NCBI GenBank assembly: GCA_036924835.1
Contig: JBAGRR010000001.1
Location: 62,001 to 126,000, forward strand
Direction of reading: 5' to 3'
Source: Nitrobacteraceae bacterium AZCC 1564
GTDB lineage: Bacteria; Pseudomonadota; Alphaproteobacteria; Rhizobiales; Xanthobacteraceae
DNA: 64,000 nucleotides
The notes beneath the pieces were generated by a model, which was given only the letters and a program-made list of their open reading frames with translations, did not search any database and was not told where the DNA came from. Positions 41,073-52,203 of the stretch are shown here, piece by piece. How positions within the stretch are numbered: the first letter of the stretch is position 1; every line of letters starts with the position of its first letter. The position numbers and the translations under genes are program-made.

Positions 41073-41147
41073 CGAGTGTCCTTTCGAATCCGAAGTTCGC
41101 GACAGAGGTCGCTGCACGATGAGGCGAACTTCGGATTCAGGACACCC
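41073..41147. repeat. CTAGTG palindromic repeat, unit B4
   Basis: Starts CGAGTGTCC. The inner arms are GAATCCGAAGTTCGC / GCGAACTTCGGATTC and the unit ends GGACAC. A 13-base spacer (AATCATAGGCTTG) follows B3. The unit ends 16 bases before the glnS ATG, so it lies within or next to the glnS leader. Confidence 0.85.
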
Positions 41148-41163
41148 GCTTGAAAGGTAAACA

Positions 41164-42836
<1,673 letters not shown>

Positions 42837-42840
<4 letters not shown>

Positions 42841-42912
42841 TGTCCCGATTCCGAAGTTCGCACAGGCTTGGGGCTTGCTCGGATGCGAACTTCGGAATCA
42901 AAGGGACACTAG
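42837..42912. repeat. CTAGTG palindromic repeat, unit C1 (contains the glnS stop)
   Basis: Starts CTAGTGTCCCGATTCC and ends AAAGGGACACTAG. The inner arms are GATTCCGAAGTTCGCA / TGCGAACTTCGGAATC around a loop of about 22 bases. The glnS stop codon TAG at 42838-42840 lies inside its first four bases. Confidence 0.88.
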
Positions 42913-42926
42913 GAAGCCTATAATTT

Positions 42927-43004
42927 CTAGTGCCGCTTTTGGATTTGAAGTTCTTCAGCGAGCTTGCGGTTTCACTCGGAAGAACTTCAAATCCGCGGCA
43001 CTAG
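42927..43004. repeat. CTAGTG palindromic repeat, unit C2
   Basis: Starts CTAGTGCCGC and ends GCGGCACTAG. The inner arms are GGATTTGAAGTTCTTC / GAAGAACTTCAAATCC, the same type as B2. It is 14 bases after C1 and 84 bases before comEC. Confidence 0.88.
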
Positions 43005-43088
43005 CGGATATTCCGCATCCGTTCACGGTTCGCTCCGCCGGTTCCTCGGGTAGCATTCTGCCCGAGGAATGTGCGGGGGTAGGGTGGC

Positions 43089-45374
43089 GTGGCGTCCAGG
43101 TTGGATCAGGATGAGCGGCGCGCGCAGGGCCGGGTAACCACCTGGCCTGCGCACAATCCGGCGTTGCCCGCCGCGGCCGCTCCTTTCGGTGTCAGTTTCT
43201 GGACCAATTTCGCATTGGTTCTGCGCACGTGGCTTCGTGCGGAGGCTGGCCCGGGCCGGTTGTTGCCCTGGGTGCCGGTCGCATTTGGCGCCGGCATCGC
43301 GGCCTACTTCGCCGCCGAGCGGGAGCCGGTGGCATCGGTTACCGCTGTTGTCGCGTTAGCGCTCTGTGTGGCTGCGTATGTCGCGCGCAAGCATCGAGCT
43401 TTTCCGGTGATAGTGCTCGTCGCAGCGGTCGCCGCCGGCTTTGCTACGGCCACGCTCAGGACAGCGCGCGTCGCGCATGAGGTGCTTGCGGCTCCCGTTT
43501 TCTCTGTTGCCATCAAGGGATTTGTCGAAACTCGTGAGGAGCGCGAACGCACGGATCGTTTCATTCTGCGCGTGGAGGAGATGGACGCACCACGCAACCA
43601 CACCAAACTCGAACGTGTTCGGCTGTCCGTCAAGAAGGGTACGGCACCTGCCGTCGGCAGCTTCGTTGAGCTGAAGGCGCGGCTGTTACCACCACTATCG
43701 CCGTTGCGGCCGGGTGCTTACGATTTTGGGCGCGATATGTATTTCCAAGGCATCGGCGCGTCGGGTTTCGTGATGGGAGCGATCAAGACCATCGAGCCAC
43801 CGCGCGCGGCCGGGATGTACCTTCGATACACAACCGCGATGCAGGACATGCGCGACGCGATCGATAGCCGAATACGCACCGTGCTGAGCGGAGACTCGCG
43901 CGCTATTGCAACAGCACTTCTCACCGGACGGCGTGATGCCATTTCGGGGCCGGTGAATGACGCGATGTTCATTTCCGGTCTTGGCCATGTGCTGTCGATT
44001 TCCGGCTATCACATGGCAGTCGTTGCCGGAGTCGTGTTCTTCGTCGTGCGTGCGCTGCTCGCACTGTTTCCGCCTCTGACTGTCACATTTCCGATTAAGA
44101 AATGGTCCGCGGCTGCGGCACTCGTTGCGGCGGCCTTTTATCTGCTCTTGTCGGGAGCGGAAGTCGCGACACGACGATCCTTCTTCATGACGGCGGTGGT
44201 GCTGATCGCAGTCATGGTCGATCGCCGGGCGGTGACATTCCGGACGCTCGCGGTCGCTGCGATGATTGTACTTGCCGTGACGCCCGAGGCGCTCGTTCAT
44301 CCGAGCTTTCAGATGTCTTTCGCGGCCACGCTCGGGCTTGTCGCTCTTGTTCAGGTCGGCATGCCGAATCTGTTTGCTGCGCCGGACAATTCGCGAGTCG
44401 CACGCGCTGCTCTGTGGGGCGCGCGCGAGGTGGTGGTGCTGGCTTTAGCATCACTCATCGCGGGGCTTGCGACGATGCCTTACGCGGCATTCCACTTCCA
44501 TCGCATCACGCCTTATGGCGTGCTAGCAAATCTCGCGGCTATGCCGATCGTGTCGGCGCTCGTCATGCCCGCTGGATTGTTCGGATTGCTCGCCATGCCA
44601 TTTGGATTTGATGGCGTGTTCTGGCGAGCGATGGATTTCGGCATCGGCTGGATGATTACAGTGTCGCAGTGGGTTGCGGCACTTCCCGGCGCCATCGGCC
44701 GCATGGCGGCATTCGGAACCGGACCGTTGCTCGCCATGAGTGCCGGCATCATCGGCATGGGATTGCTACGCTCGCCGTTGCGCTGGGCCGGAGCAGGGCT
44801 TGTGGCGATCGCGACAGTCTGGACGGTTACGGCAACTCAGCCGGACATCCTTGTTTCGAGTGACGGCCATACCGTAGGCGTCCGCGGCAAAGACGGGCAG
44901 CTCCGCTTGATGCAAACGCGCAAGGACGCCTTCATCGTGCGTGAATGGCTGACGGCGGATGCTGATGCGCGAGCCGTAGGCGAGGCTTCAACATCGGAGG
45001 GCGTATCGTGTGACGAAGCGGGTTGCGTTGTTCAGGCCGGCGACGGAACTTTTGTCGCGCTGAGCCTGTCGTCGGAAGCCTTTGCGGATGACTGCATACG
45101 CGCGGCTGTCATCGTGACGACACGGCAGGCGCCATCCGATTGCAAGGCTCTGGTGCTCGATCGGAACACCCTGCAAAGACAAGGAACGCTTGCACTCTAC
45201 AGAACGCAAAGCGGTTACAGCATGACTGCTGCCAAACCGCGGGGCACAGATCGCCCCTGGTCGCCTGCTGTGCCCGAGGTTGAGCCGGAAGCTCAAACAT
45301 CGAGGTCAACCGCAGCCCGGCCTGTGCCCGTAGACGCTACTCCGGCAGAGACCGATCTGCGGCCAGACGACTGA
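43089..45374 (+). CDS. comEC: ComEC/Rec2 family competence-type membrane protein
   Basis: Putative inner membrane channel for single-stranded DNA uptake. The 761-residue product has N-terminal membrane helices (about residues 45-110), a DUF4131 region, then the Competence domain (GHVLSISGYHMAVVAGVVFF) with many helices to about residue 580. The C-terminal part is soluble and has no obvious metallo-beta-lactamase metal motif, as in other Rhizobiales ComEC. Start GTG 43089. It is convergent with lexA, with an 11-base gap. Confidence 0.9.
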   Translation: MASRLDQDERRAQGRVTTWPAHNPALPAAAAPFGVSFWTNFALVLRTWLRAEAGPGRLLPWVPVAFGAGIAAYFAAEREPVASVTAVVALALCVAAYVARKHRAFPVIVLVAAVAAGFATATLRTARVAHEVLAAPVFSVAIKGFVETREERERTDRFILRVEEMDAPRNHTKLERVRLSVKKGTAPAVGSFVELKARLLPPLSPLRPGAYDFGRDMYFQGIGASGFVMGAIKTIEPPRAAGMYLRYTTAMQDMRDAIDSRIRTVLSGDSRAIATALLTGRRDAISGPVNDAMFISGLGHVLSISGYHMAVVAGVVFFVVRALLALFPPLTVTFPIKKWSAAAALVAAAFYLLLSGAEVATRRSFFMTAVVLIAVMVDRRAVTFRTLAVAAMIVLAVTPEALVHPSFQMSFAATLGLVALVQVGMPNLFAAPDNSRVARAALWGAREVVVLALASLIAGLATMPYAAFHFHRITPYGVLANLAAMPIVSALVMPAGLFGLLAMPFGFDGVFWRAMDFGIGWMITVSQWVAALPGAIGRMAAFGTGPLLAMSAGIIGMGLLRSPLRWAGAGLVAIATVWTVTATQPDILVSSDGHTVGVRGKDGQLRLMQTRKDAFIVREWLTADADARAVGEASTSEGVSCDEAGCVVQAGDGTFVALSLSSEAFADDCIRAAVIVTTRQAPSDCKALVLDRNTLQRQGTLALYRTQSGYSMTAAKPRGTDRPWSPAVPEVEPEAQTSRSTAARPVPVDATPAETDLRPDD

Positions 45375-45385
45375 GATCATCCAGC

Positions 45386-46093
45386 TTAGTACTTCCGGTA
45401 AAGCCCGATCAGCTTGCCCTGGATGCGCACGCGGTTCGGCGGGAGAATGCGGACCTCGTAAGCCGCATTGGCTGGCTCCAGCGCGATCGAAGCGCCACGG
45501 CGCCGAAACCGCTTGAGTGTGGCTTCTTCCTCATCGATGAGCGCCACAACAATGTCACCGGTATCCGCGCTTTCGTTGCGCTGAATGAGCACGGTGTCGC
45601 CGTCGAGAATACCTGCTTCCACCATAGAGTCGCCGCGGACCTCCAACGCGTAGTGTTCGCCGGTGCCGAGCATATCGGGTGGGACGCTGATGGTGTGGCT
45701 GCGGGTCTGCAGCGCCTCAATGGGCGTACCGGCGGCGATTCGGCCCATGACAGGCACAGCCACCGGAAAGCTCGACTCGTCCTCGCTGGTCGATGGCGTG
45801 CTGGTGCGGATCTTGCCAAGATTGCCTTCGATGACGCTGGGTGTGAAGCCGCGTCGCGTGTTGCCGCCGTTGGCGCCAAGTTCAGGGAGCTTGATGACCT
45901 CGATGGCGCGGGCGCGATTAGCGAGGCGCCGGATGAAGCCTCGTTCCTCCAGCGCGGTAATCAGACGGTGAATGCCGGACTTGGAACGCAGATCCAGCGC
46001 ATCCTTCATTTCGTCGAAGGAGGGAGGAACCCCGGCCTCTTTCAGCCGCTCATTGATGAACCGCAAAAGCTCATACTGTTTGCGCGTCAGCAT
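45386..46093 (-). CDS. lexA: LexA repressor (SOS response regulator)
   Basis: Represses DNA-damage genes and self-cleaves when RecA is activated. The 235-residue product from ATG 46093 (GGGGAG site seven bases upstream) has an N-terminal winged helix (residues 1-65, starting [17 protein letters not shown]). The cleavage site is Ala121-Gly122 (in [10 protein letters not shown]). The Ser156 / Lys194 dyad lies in RGDSMVEAG and EEATLKRF. Upstream in-frame codons to 46144 are not needed. It is presumably autoregulated through the box at 46188. Confidence 0.97.
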   Translation of the reverse strand: MLTRKQYELLRFINERLKEAGVPPSFDEMKDALDLRSKSGIHRLITALEERGFIRRLANRARAIEVIKLPELGANGGNTRRGFTPSVIEGNLGKIRTSTPSTSEDESSFPVAVPVMGRIAAGTPIEALQTRSHTISVPPDMLGTGEHYALEVRGDSMVEAGILDGDTVLIQRNESADTGDIVVALIDEEEATLKRFRRRGASIALEPANAAYEVRILPPNRVRIQGKLIGLYRKY

Positions 46094-46187
46094 CTGAATG
46101 CTCCCCAAATATCCCGTGATCGGAGTGGCTCGTTGTTCTTTCATTTCAAGCGAGTCACTCGAAACAAATCATGAACGAACACTATAT

Positions 46188-46202
46188 GTTCCATATGTGT
46201 TC
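46188..46202. promoter_or_regulatory. LexA box upstream of lexA
   Basis: GTTC-CATATGT-GTTC, an exact GTTC-N7-GTTC site 95 bases upstream of the lexA ATG in an AT-rich promoter region. Two further GAAC motifs at 46173 and 46177 lie next to it. Autoregulation of lexA is the rule in this class, so this site anchors the consensus used for the other boxes in the window. Confidence 0.85.
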
Positions 46203-46452
46203 TGCAATCGTTAATTTTAGGTCAACGGAGCAAAGAACCTAATTATCCGCCACAGATGGAACTGAGTCTTCCAAGTGGCCTAAAATGGGACTTTCAAAAT
46301 CGATTTGAGTCTATTTTTCAAATAGCGGCGAGTCTGATGGCATGAACCTTGGCTTGGAGCGAAAGCCATCCGTCAGCCAAGCCGGCAAGTCGGGGTTGGC
46401 TTGAATTTAGCTTTAAACGCTGGGCAGCGGTCAAGCCGGACCGTTACCGTCG

Positions 46453-47271
46453 TCAGGTCCCCACCTTCAGTTCCGAGACCAACCCGCGCAGCGCAGCGAT
46501 TGTGCTCAGCGCGACGATCCGCCCCGTGCGCGGATTTTCCGAAGGAATGTTCTCGATCGTCATGCTGAATTGCGCGCTGTCAGAGTCGACGTCAATCCGA
46601 TGCGTGTTGCGCTTGAGCGACGGGTCGGCCCAGATCTCCAGACGCGTGCGGTCCGGTCCGATGCCGGCGAGGCTGAGCGCCGCCGCCACGTTGACGTTGG
46701 CGGGAAATCCGCGCGCGCCATCACGCGCGGAGCCTTCGAACACTTTCAATGGCGCACTCAGATTTCGCACCGAAATGCCCCGCTCGACGAGATAGGGCGC
46801 GCCGTCGAGGCCGGCAGGAGGCTTGCGGGTGACCATTGTCACCGAACGGATCTCGCCCTCGGCTGCCGCGCGCACGGCATCGAGACCGATCAATGCGCCG
46901 GTCGGTACCAGGATGCGCGCGCCGCTCTCGCGTGCCCGCTCAACGAGATCCCAATTTTCCAACAGCTGCCCAACGCTGAGCGGCATGAACAGACGCGCCC
47001 GCGCGATGGTCGCGGCTGCAACCGTCCGAAACAGATCAGGCGGCAGGCCCTCTACAACCACATCGCAATGCTCCGCGAGTTCCTCCAGCGTCGAGATGGG
47101 CACGTTGGATTCTAGCTTCAGACTGTGACGTGCCTTTGCGGGATCGCGCACGGATACGGTGGCGAGGGCGAGCCCCGGGATACCAGCTTGGAGACGGCGT
47201 GCAACTTCGAGGCCGACCGCGCCGAGACCGGCAAGACCGACCCGCAGGGGTAACTTCCGCGAAACGCTCAA
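46453..47271 (-). CDS. nadX: Aspartate dehydrogenase family protein
   Basis: NAD(P)-dependent oxidoreductase converting L-aspartate to iminoaspartate, or acting on a related amino acid. It has a Rossmann motif GLAGLGAVGLEVARRL near the start, the GARILVPTGALIGLDAV segment and the family motif GFPANVNVAAALSLAGIG. TTG 47271 has an AAGGGA site; a longer start TTG at 47325 is possible. It is divergent from the transporter genes at 47376, and the two may share a substrate pathway. No nadA or nadC is nearby, so an NAD biosynthetic role is not shown. Confidence 0.85.
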   Translation of the reverse strand: MSVSRKLPLRVGLAGLGAVGLEVARRLQAGIPGLALATVSVRDPAKARHSLKLESNVPISTLEELAEHCDVVVEGLPPDLFRTVAAATIARARLFMPLSVGQLLENWDLVERARESGARILVPTGALIGLDAVRAAAEGEIRSVTMVTRKPPAGLDGAPYLVERGISVRNLSAPLKVFEGSARDGARGFPANVNVAAALSLAGIGPDRTRLEIWADPSLKRNTHRIDVDSDSAQFSMTIENIPSENPRTGRIVALSTIAALRGLVSELKVGT

Positions 47272-47375
47272 CTCAATTCCCTTGGCATCCTGAACCGGCA
47301 ACTTATAGTCGGGAGCAACCGGCAAAGCCTAGCGCAACAAGAGCCGGCTTACAAAATATCCATAGGGAGAGAGCG

Positions 47376-48365
47376 ATGATGTCCAAGAACCGGAGGTTTC
47401 CGGCGGGCGCCTTGCGAGCCCTTGTCATCTCCGCAAGCGCTGCTCTAGTCGTCGCGGCGGGAAGCGCCTTCGCGGCACCTTACCCCGAACGGCCCATCAA
47501 GTTGATCGTGCCGTGGGCGGCTGGCGGCGATACCGACAGCATCTACCGGGTTTTCGCCCAGTTGTTGCAGAAGCAACTCGGCCAGCCTGTGATCATCGCC
47601 AACGTGAGCGGCGCGTCGGGCACCGTGGGCGAGCGCGAGGCTTCAAAGGCTACGCCGGATGGCTACACGATCTTTGCACCCCACGATTTCGTTCATTCGG
47701 TCTATTTCGCCGGATTGACGGACATCAAATACGACAAGGCCTTCGATCCCATCTGCCTGGTGTCGGCGACACCGTCGGTGATCACGGCGAGCGCGAAGAC
47801 ACCATGGAAGACGTTCAAGGAGATGGTAGCGGACGCCAAAGCCCATCCCGGCGCGATTACCGCCGGAGCCTCACTCGGCTCCACCAGTCAATATTCCATT
47901 GCGCTGATGGCGAAGGCCGTCGAGATCAAGCTCAAATACGTTCCTTATGACGGCACAGCCGAGCGCATGAACGCGCTGCTCGGTGGCCATATCGACCTTG
48001 CGGATTCAAACCTCACGCAGAAGGCCAAGGTCGACGCCGGCCTGCTCAAATTCCTTGCCATCATGAGCGAGAAGCGCAGCCCGGAATTGCCGAACGTGCC
48101 GACCCTGAAGGAACTCGGCTATGACGTGGATTATGCGGTCAATCGCGGCCTCATGGTCCCGAAGGATGTACCGGCGGAAATCCAGGCGAAGCTGGAATCG
48201 GCTTGCGCGGCGGCGACCAAGGAATCTGAGTTCGCCAAGGCGATGAAGTTGCAGGGCACCGAAGTCCGTTATTTGGCCAGCAAGGACTATGCCGCCTTCC
48301 TGAAGAAGGAGGATGCCAAGACCAAAGAGCTCACAAGGGAGCTCGGCCTGTTGAAGCGCGAATAA
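47376..48365 (+). CDS. tctC: Tripartite tricarboxylate transporter substrate-binding protein (Bug family)
   Basis: Periplasmic binding protein of a TTT-type importer. The 329-residue precursor has a signal peptide ending near GSAFA (about residue 35), then YPERPIKLIVPWAAGGDTDS, the typical Bug start, and later GASLGSTSQYSIALM. The ligand is not readable; dicarboxylates, tricarboxylates or amino acids are possible. A GGGAGAGAG site precedes the ATG. It is followed by TctB and TctA with overlapping starts. Confidence 0.9.
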   Translation: MMSKNRRFPAGALRALVISASAALVVAAGSAFAAPYPERPIKLIVPWAAGGDTDSIYRVFAQLLQKQLGQPVIIANVSGASGTVGEREASKATPDGYTIFAPHDFVHSVYFAGLTDIKYDKAFDPICLVSATPSVITASAKTPWKTFKEMVADAKAHPGAITAGASLGSTSQYSIALMAKAVEIKLKYVPYDGTAERMNALLGGHIDLADSNLTQKAKVDAGLLKFLAIMSEKRSPELPNVPTLKELGYDVDYAVNRGLMVPKDVPAEIQAKLESACAAATKESEFAKAMKLQGTEVRYLASKDYAAFLKKEDAKTKELTRELGLLKRE

Positions 48366-48853
48366 TGCTCACGCGCGATGGCGTGGCGGGGCTTGTCTGC
48401 CTCGCCGTTAGTATTTGGCTGTTGCTGCTCACGCGTGGGTTGCCGCCGGCGATCATGGTGCCGATCGGCCCGGCGTTCTATCCGCGCGTAGTGCTGTTGA
48501 TTCTGGCAGCGTTGAGCCTCGTACTGATCGGGCTTGACGTTGCCACCGCAGCGCAACGCCGCGCCGCAATCGCTACAGCTCCCGAAGCCGTCGAACCTCC
48601 GCCCAATTACCGGCTGGTGCTTGCTACCTTTCTTGAGTTCGGGCTCTACATCGTGCTCCTGCCGGAGCTCGGCTTTCGCCTTGCCACGTTCGTATTTGTT
48701 CTGGCGCTGCAGATCACGCTGGACTTGCCGCGTTCGTGGAAGCGGTGGAGTCTCGCTGTCATTGTCGCCCTCGCGACGTCGTTCGTATGTTATCTGGTGT
48801 TCGAGGACTACCTGTCGGTGATCCTGCCGCGCGGATCCTGGAGCGGGCTGTGA
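48365..48853 (+). CDS. tctB: Tripartite tricarboxylate transporter small membrane subunit (TctB family)
   Basis: Product of 162 residues with four hydrophobic helices (about residues 7-25, 35-55, 83-105 and 125-150), matching the TctB fold. It pairs with the large TctA channel. The ATG overlaps the preceding stop (TAATG) and its stop overlaps the TctA start (GTGA). Confidence 0.88.
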   Translation: MLTRDGVAGLVCLAVSIWLLLLTRGLPPAIMVPIGPAFYPRVVLLILAALSLVLIGLDVATAAQRRAAIATAPEAVEPPPNYRLVLATFLEFGLYIVLLPELGFRLATFVFVLALQITLDLPRSWKRWSLAVIVALATSFVCYLVFEDYLSVILPRGSWSGL

Positions 48854-50382
48854 ATCATTACGAATTGCTTCTCACCAATCTCGAAACGATTTTGCATCTG
48901 AAATATCTGGTGCCGTTGATCTTAGGCACGATTGCCGGTGTCATTGGCGGCGCGTTGCCCGGCGTCACCATAACCATGACCGTGATCATGGTGTTGCCGT
49001 TCACCTTCGGGCTCGATCCGCTGCAGGGGCTGGCGGCGATGATCGGCGTGTACACCGGCGGATCGGCAGGCGGCTCGATCACCGCCAGTCTGATCGGAAT
49101 TCCAGGAACCCCGTCCGCCGTTGCCACCACATTCGACGGCTATCCGATGACGCGGAATGGCCAGCCGGGTCGCGCGGTCTGGGTCGGCGTCTGGTCGGCT
49201 TTTCTTGGCGGTGTCCTCGGCGGCCTTTTCCTGATTGAGCTCACCGGCGTCTTCGCTTCGATCGCATTGCAGTTCGGGCCGTGGGAATTCTTCTCGCTTT
49301 TCATTTTTGCCCTGTCGATGGTAGCCGGACTGGTCGGCAAGTCGGTCACGAAAGGACTGCTGTCGGGAGCGATCGGCCTCGTCGTCACCGTGATCGGCCC
49401 TGATCCCATTCTTGGGACCCAGCGGCTGACGATGGGTTTTGACTTTCTCGAAGGGGGACTCGACTTTCTGCCGGTCCTCATCGGCATTTTCGCTTTCGCG
49501 CAGCTGATGCCGGATGTCGAGCGGATCGGACAGGAGAGCACGCAAGAACGCGTGACGCATCGGTTAAGCCTGAAGGTGTCGCAGTTTGCCGCCCTGTGGG
49601 AAATCATCAGCCGGCCCTTCCTGCTGGTGTGGTCAACGCTGATCGGCGTGCTCATCGGTATCCTGCCGGCGATCGGCGGCAGCGCCGCCAATATCATGGC
49701 CTACGATCAGGCGAAAAAATTCTCTCGCCATCCGGAAAAGTTCGGCACCGGGATTCCCGAGGGCATCATCGCCTCGGAATCATCGAACAATGCCAATGTC
49801 GCCGGATCGCTGATGATGATCATGGCGTTCGGCATTCCCGGCGATGCGGTCACTGCCGTGATGATGGGAGCACTGACGATCCACGGCATCCAGCCCGGCC
49901 CGTTGTTTATCTCGCAGCATCCCGATGTCGCCTATGGAATATACGGCGCCTATATCGTTTCGCTGCCGCTGATGGTGCTGGTAATCTGGATCGGTTCGCG
50001 CGCCTGGCTGCGTGTCATCATCATGCCGAAGTCGATCCTGATCCCGATCATCCTTGTGCTCTCGGTCATCGGCGCCTATGCGCTCGGTAACAGCATGAAC
50101 GATGTTTACGTCCTCGCGCTGTTCTGCGTCATCGGCTACGCCATGGTGAAGGCCCGCATCCCGCTGGCGCCACTGATCCTGGGGGTGGTGCTCGGGGATG
50201 CGATCGAGTCGAATCTGATCCGCGCTGTCTCGACCGACCCGGATCCCTGGCAGTTTATCACGCGGCCGATCTCCGGACTTCTGCTCGTTGCCTCGGTCGC
50301 CTCTATCGTTTTCGCGTTTTGGCAGCATCGCCGGGAACGCCTCCGGCTGGCCGCTACGCAAGAAGAAGACACCGACTTCTAA
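48850..50382 (+). CDS. tctA: Tripartite tricarboxylate transporter large permease (TctA family)
   Basis: Sodium- or proton-driven permease, 510 residues with about 11-12 helices. The conserved TctA motifs GALPGVTITMTVIMVLPFTF, YTGGSAGGSITASLIGIPGT and PEGIIASESSNNANVAG are present. GTG 48850 is chosen because it overlaps the TctB stop and matches the family N-terminus; the open frame extends further upstream without support. Confidence 0.93.
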   Translation: MNHYELLLTNLETILHLKYLVPLILGTIAGVIGGALPGVTITMTVIMVLPFTFGLDPLQGLAAMIGVYTGGSAGGSITASLIGIPGTPSAVATTFDGYPMTRNGQPGRAVWVGVWSAFLGGVLGGLFLIELTGVFASIALQFGPWEFFSLFIFALSMVAGLVGKSVTKGLLSGAIGLVVTVIGPDPILGTQRLTMGFDFLEGGLDFLPVLIGIFAFAQLMPDVERIGQESTQERVTHRLSLKVSQFAALWEIISRPFLLVWSTLIGVLIGILPAIGGSAANIMAYDQAKKFSRHPEKFGTGIPEGIIASESSNNANVAGSLMMIMAFGIPGDAVTAVMMGALTIHGIQPGPLFISQHPDVAYGIYGAYIVSLPLMVLVIWIGSRAWLRVIIMPKSILIPIILVLSVIGAYALGNSMNDVYVLALFCVIGYAMVKARIPLAPLILGVVLGDAIESNLIRAVSTDPDPWQFITRPISGLLLVASVASIVFAFWQHRRERLRLAATQEEDTDF

Positions 50383-50746
50383 TTCATTGTCGAGGAGGCT
50401 GCCGCGCCGAACTGCCGCTCGCAAACTGCAGCCGTTTGCCTCGCGCCGACGCGCTGTCAGCTTTAGCGTTTTCTTCAGCAAACGCAGACGACTCGGCGCT
50501 ATTCGAAAAAGAGACTCACTCTTGTTCCAGAAGCAGACTCAAACTCATTTGGAAAAACTCATTTTATAAGGGGTGAACAGACTCAGTTCTATCTGCGGCG
50601 CATACCCATTCGCGGAAGAGCTGAATCCGCGAAGCGCAGCACAACGGCCGGCAACGGCGCAATGAGCAGACGAGACGGGGGGACGAGAGGCGGACAGGAA
50701 ACGTTTGAGTTCATGCGAGTGGGGTATCTGAGTCTCAAGCTGTCGT
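50383..50746. other. Non-coding gap between tctA and the WD40-cytochrome gene
   Basis: 364 bases between the ends of two convergent genes, with no supported gene. It contains a direct repeat AAACTCATTT (twice, around 50537-50563) and several GACTCA words, in sequence of lower GC than its surroundings. No clear terminator was found. Confidence 0.5.
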
Positions 50747-52093
50747 TCACCGCCTCGTCGCGCGCTCGAGAAACTGCACCAGCGCTTTGCGGTCTGCATC
50801 CGAGCCGATGGTTTGTTCGGGCATTTTTGTGCCAGGCGTATAGGCCGCAGGGCCGATTTCGAAAAGCTTCGAGACTGTCTCGGGCGTCCAGACGATATCG
50901 AGTTTCTTCAGCGGCTCGGAGAAATTGTAGCCTGGCAAGGTCGCGATCCTCCGCCCGAAAATTCCCGACAGCGTCGGGCCGGCCTTGTTGCCCTGATCTG
51001 GGGAAAGCGTGTGGCAGGCGACGCATGCGCGAAAGATTTCCGCGCCACGGTCACCTGCGTAAGCGGCAAGCGTGTCGTTCGGGCTTTCCTGAATGGTCGC
51101 TCCGATAGGCTCGCCTGTGAGAGCGTTCCAACGCCGGATCATGTTATCGGCGCCGCCGGTCAGCAGCGTGCTGCTGTCCGGCATGAACGCCACTGACCAC
51201 ACTGGAAGTCCCGGCCCGACCAGCCTGCGGGCAAGCTTGCGCGTCTTGCGATCAATGATTGCGACCGATCCGCGAATATCTGCTGCTGCGAGTAGCGCGC
51301 CGTCCTTCGATATGGCCATTGCAATCACTGGATTCGGCGCGGCGGCCACCTCGCTCGCAAGCTTGCCTGTGCGGTCAAGGAAATAGACTTTTCCGTTCGC
51401 ACCGGCGGTGGCGATCTCGCCGTCATCGGCTACCGCGACGGAATTGAGCGGCACGGGCAGGGTGACGATCGATGGCGAAGCAAGGGTGTCGAGAGGCCAG
51501 ATACGGAGTGTCAGGTCGTAGCTGACGCTGACGAGTGTCTTTCCGTCAGCGCTGAATGCTATTCCATTGACGTTCTGCGTGTGCCCCTCGAGCACGCGCG
51601 CCGTTCCACCGGTGAGAGGCCAGAGGCGTACGGTATGATCCCATGCTGCGGAGGCGAGAACTGATCCATCTGGCGATAACGCAAGCGCAACGATCGGCGC
51701 GGTATGGCCTTCGAACACGGTATCGGGCTGTTGCTTGCCGGGAGTCCAAATCGCGATGCGGCCGTCGGCGCCTGCCGTCACGGCGCGGCCGTCCTTGAGG
51801 AGGGTTGTTGCGTTGACGGCGTCGGCGTGAAACCGCAGAACCTGTTCGGCAATGTCGCGGCTGAGTGACCAGCGGATCGCGCTGCTGTCGAAACTTCCCG
51901 AGAGCAGCGTCTGTCCATCGGTAGAAATCGACAGCGCACGAACGGGGCCGCCGTGGCCCCGTAACTGCGCGTCGGCAGGTGCAGCATTGAGCGCACCAAT
52001 GAGCACGCCGATCACGAGAGGCAAGCGCAGTCGATAGCTCCTGCTGGTGCGGCCAATGTCTGGCACTGAGGGTTCCCTCGAAGGCCTATCCAT
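50747..52093 (-). CDS. WD40 beta-propeller fused to a C-terminal c-type cytochrome
   Basis: Precursor of 448 residues with an N-terminal signal or anchor (about residues 22-43). It continues with about seven WD40-type repeats (SISTDGQTLLSGSFDSSAIRW, LSPDGSVLASAAWDHTVRLW, FSADGKTLVSVSYDLTLRIW and others). A single-heme cytochrome c domain covers about the last 100 residues (CVACH heme motif, later Met ligand candidate in PGTKMPEQ). It should act in the periplasm as an electron carrier held on a propeller scaffold. The partner is unknown, and no oxidase gene is adjacent. Confidence 0.88.
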   Translation of the reverse strand: MDRPSREPSVPDIGRTSRSYRLRLPLVIGVLIGALNAAPADAQLRGHGGPVRALSISTDGQTLLSGSFDSSAIRWSLSRDIAEQVLRFHADAVNATTLLKDGRAVTAGADGRIAIWTPGKQQPDTVFEGHTAPIVALALSPDGSVLASAAWDHTVRLWPLTGGTARVLEGHTQNVNGIAFSADGKTLVSVSYDLTLRIWPLDTLASPSIVTLPVPLNSVAVADDGEIATAGANGKVYFLDRTGKLASEVAAAPNPVIAMAISKDGALLAAADIRGSVAIIDRKTRKLARRLVGPGLPVWSVAFMPDSSTLLTGGADNMIRRWNALTGEPIGATIQESPNDTLAAYAGDRGAEIFRACVACHTLSPDQGNKAGPTLSGIFGRRIATLPGYNFSEPLKKLDIVWTPETVSKLFEIGPAAYTPGTKMPEQTIGSDADRKALVQFLERATRR

Positions 52094-52203
52094 CCGCGTA
52101 AAGTGTATCGAAACATTGAAATCATGGTCGATAAACCGGGAGAAAATACGATCGTTTGATGCGCTCGTTGATGCAGGGGCCTGATGGTCGGATCGGAATG
52201 TGG

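Noticed and set aside
46205-46452. Possible small gene between lexA and the aspartate dehydrogenase gene
   Set aside because: A plus-strand frame from 46349 is antisense to the dehydrogenase and lacks a ribosome site; the gap looks like promoter and spacer DNA.
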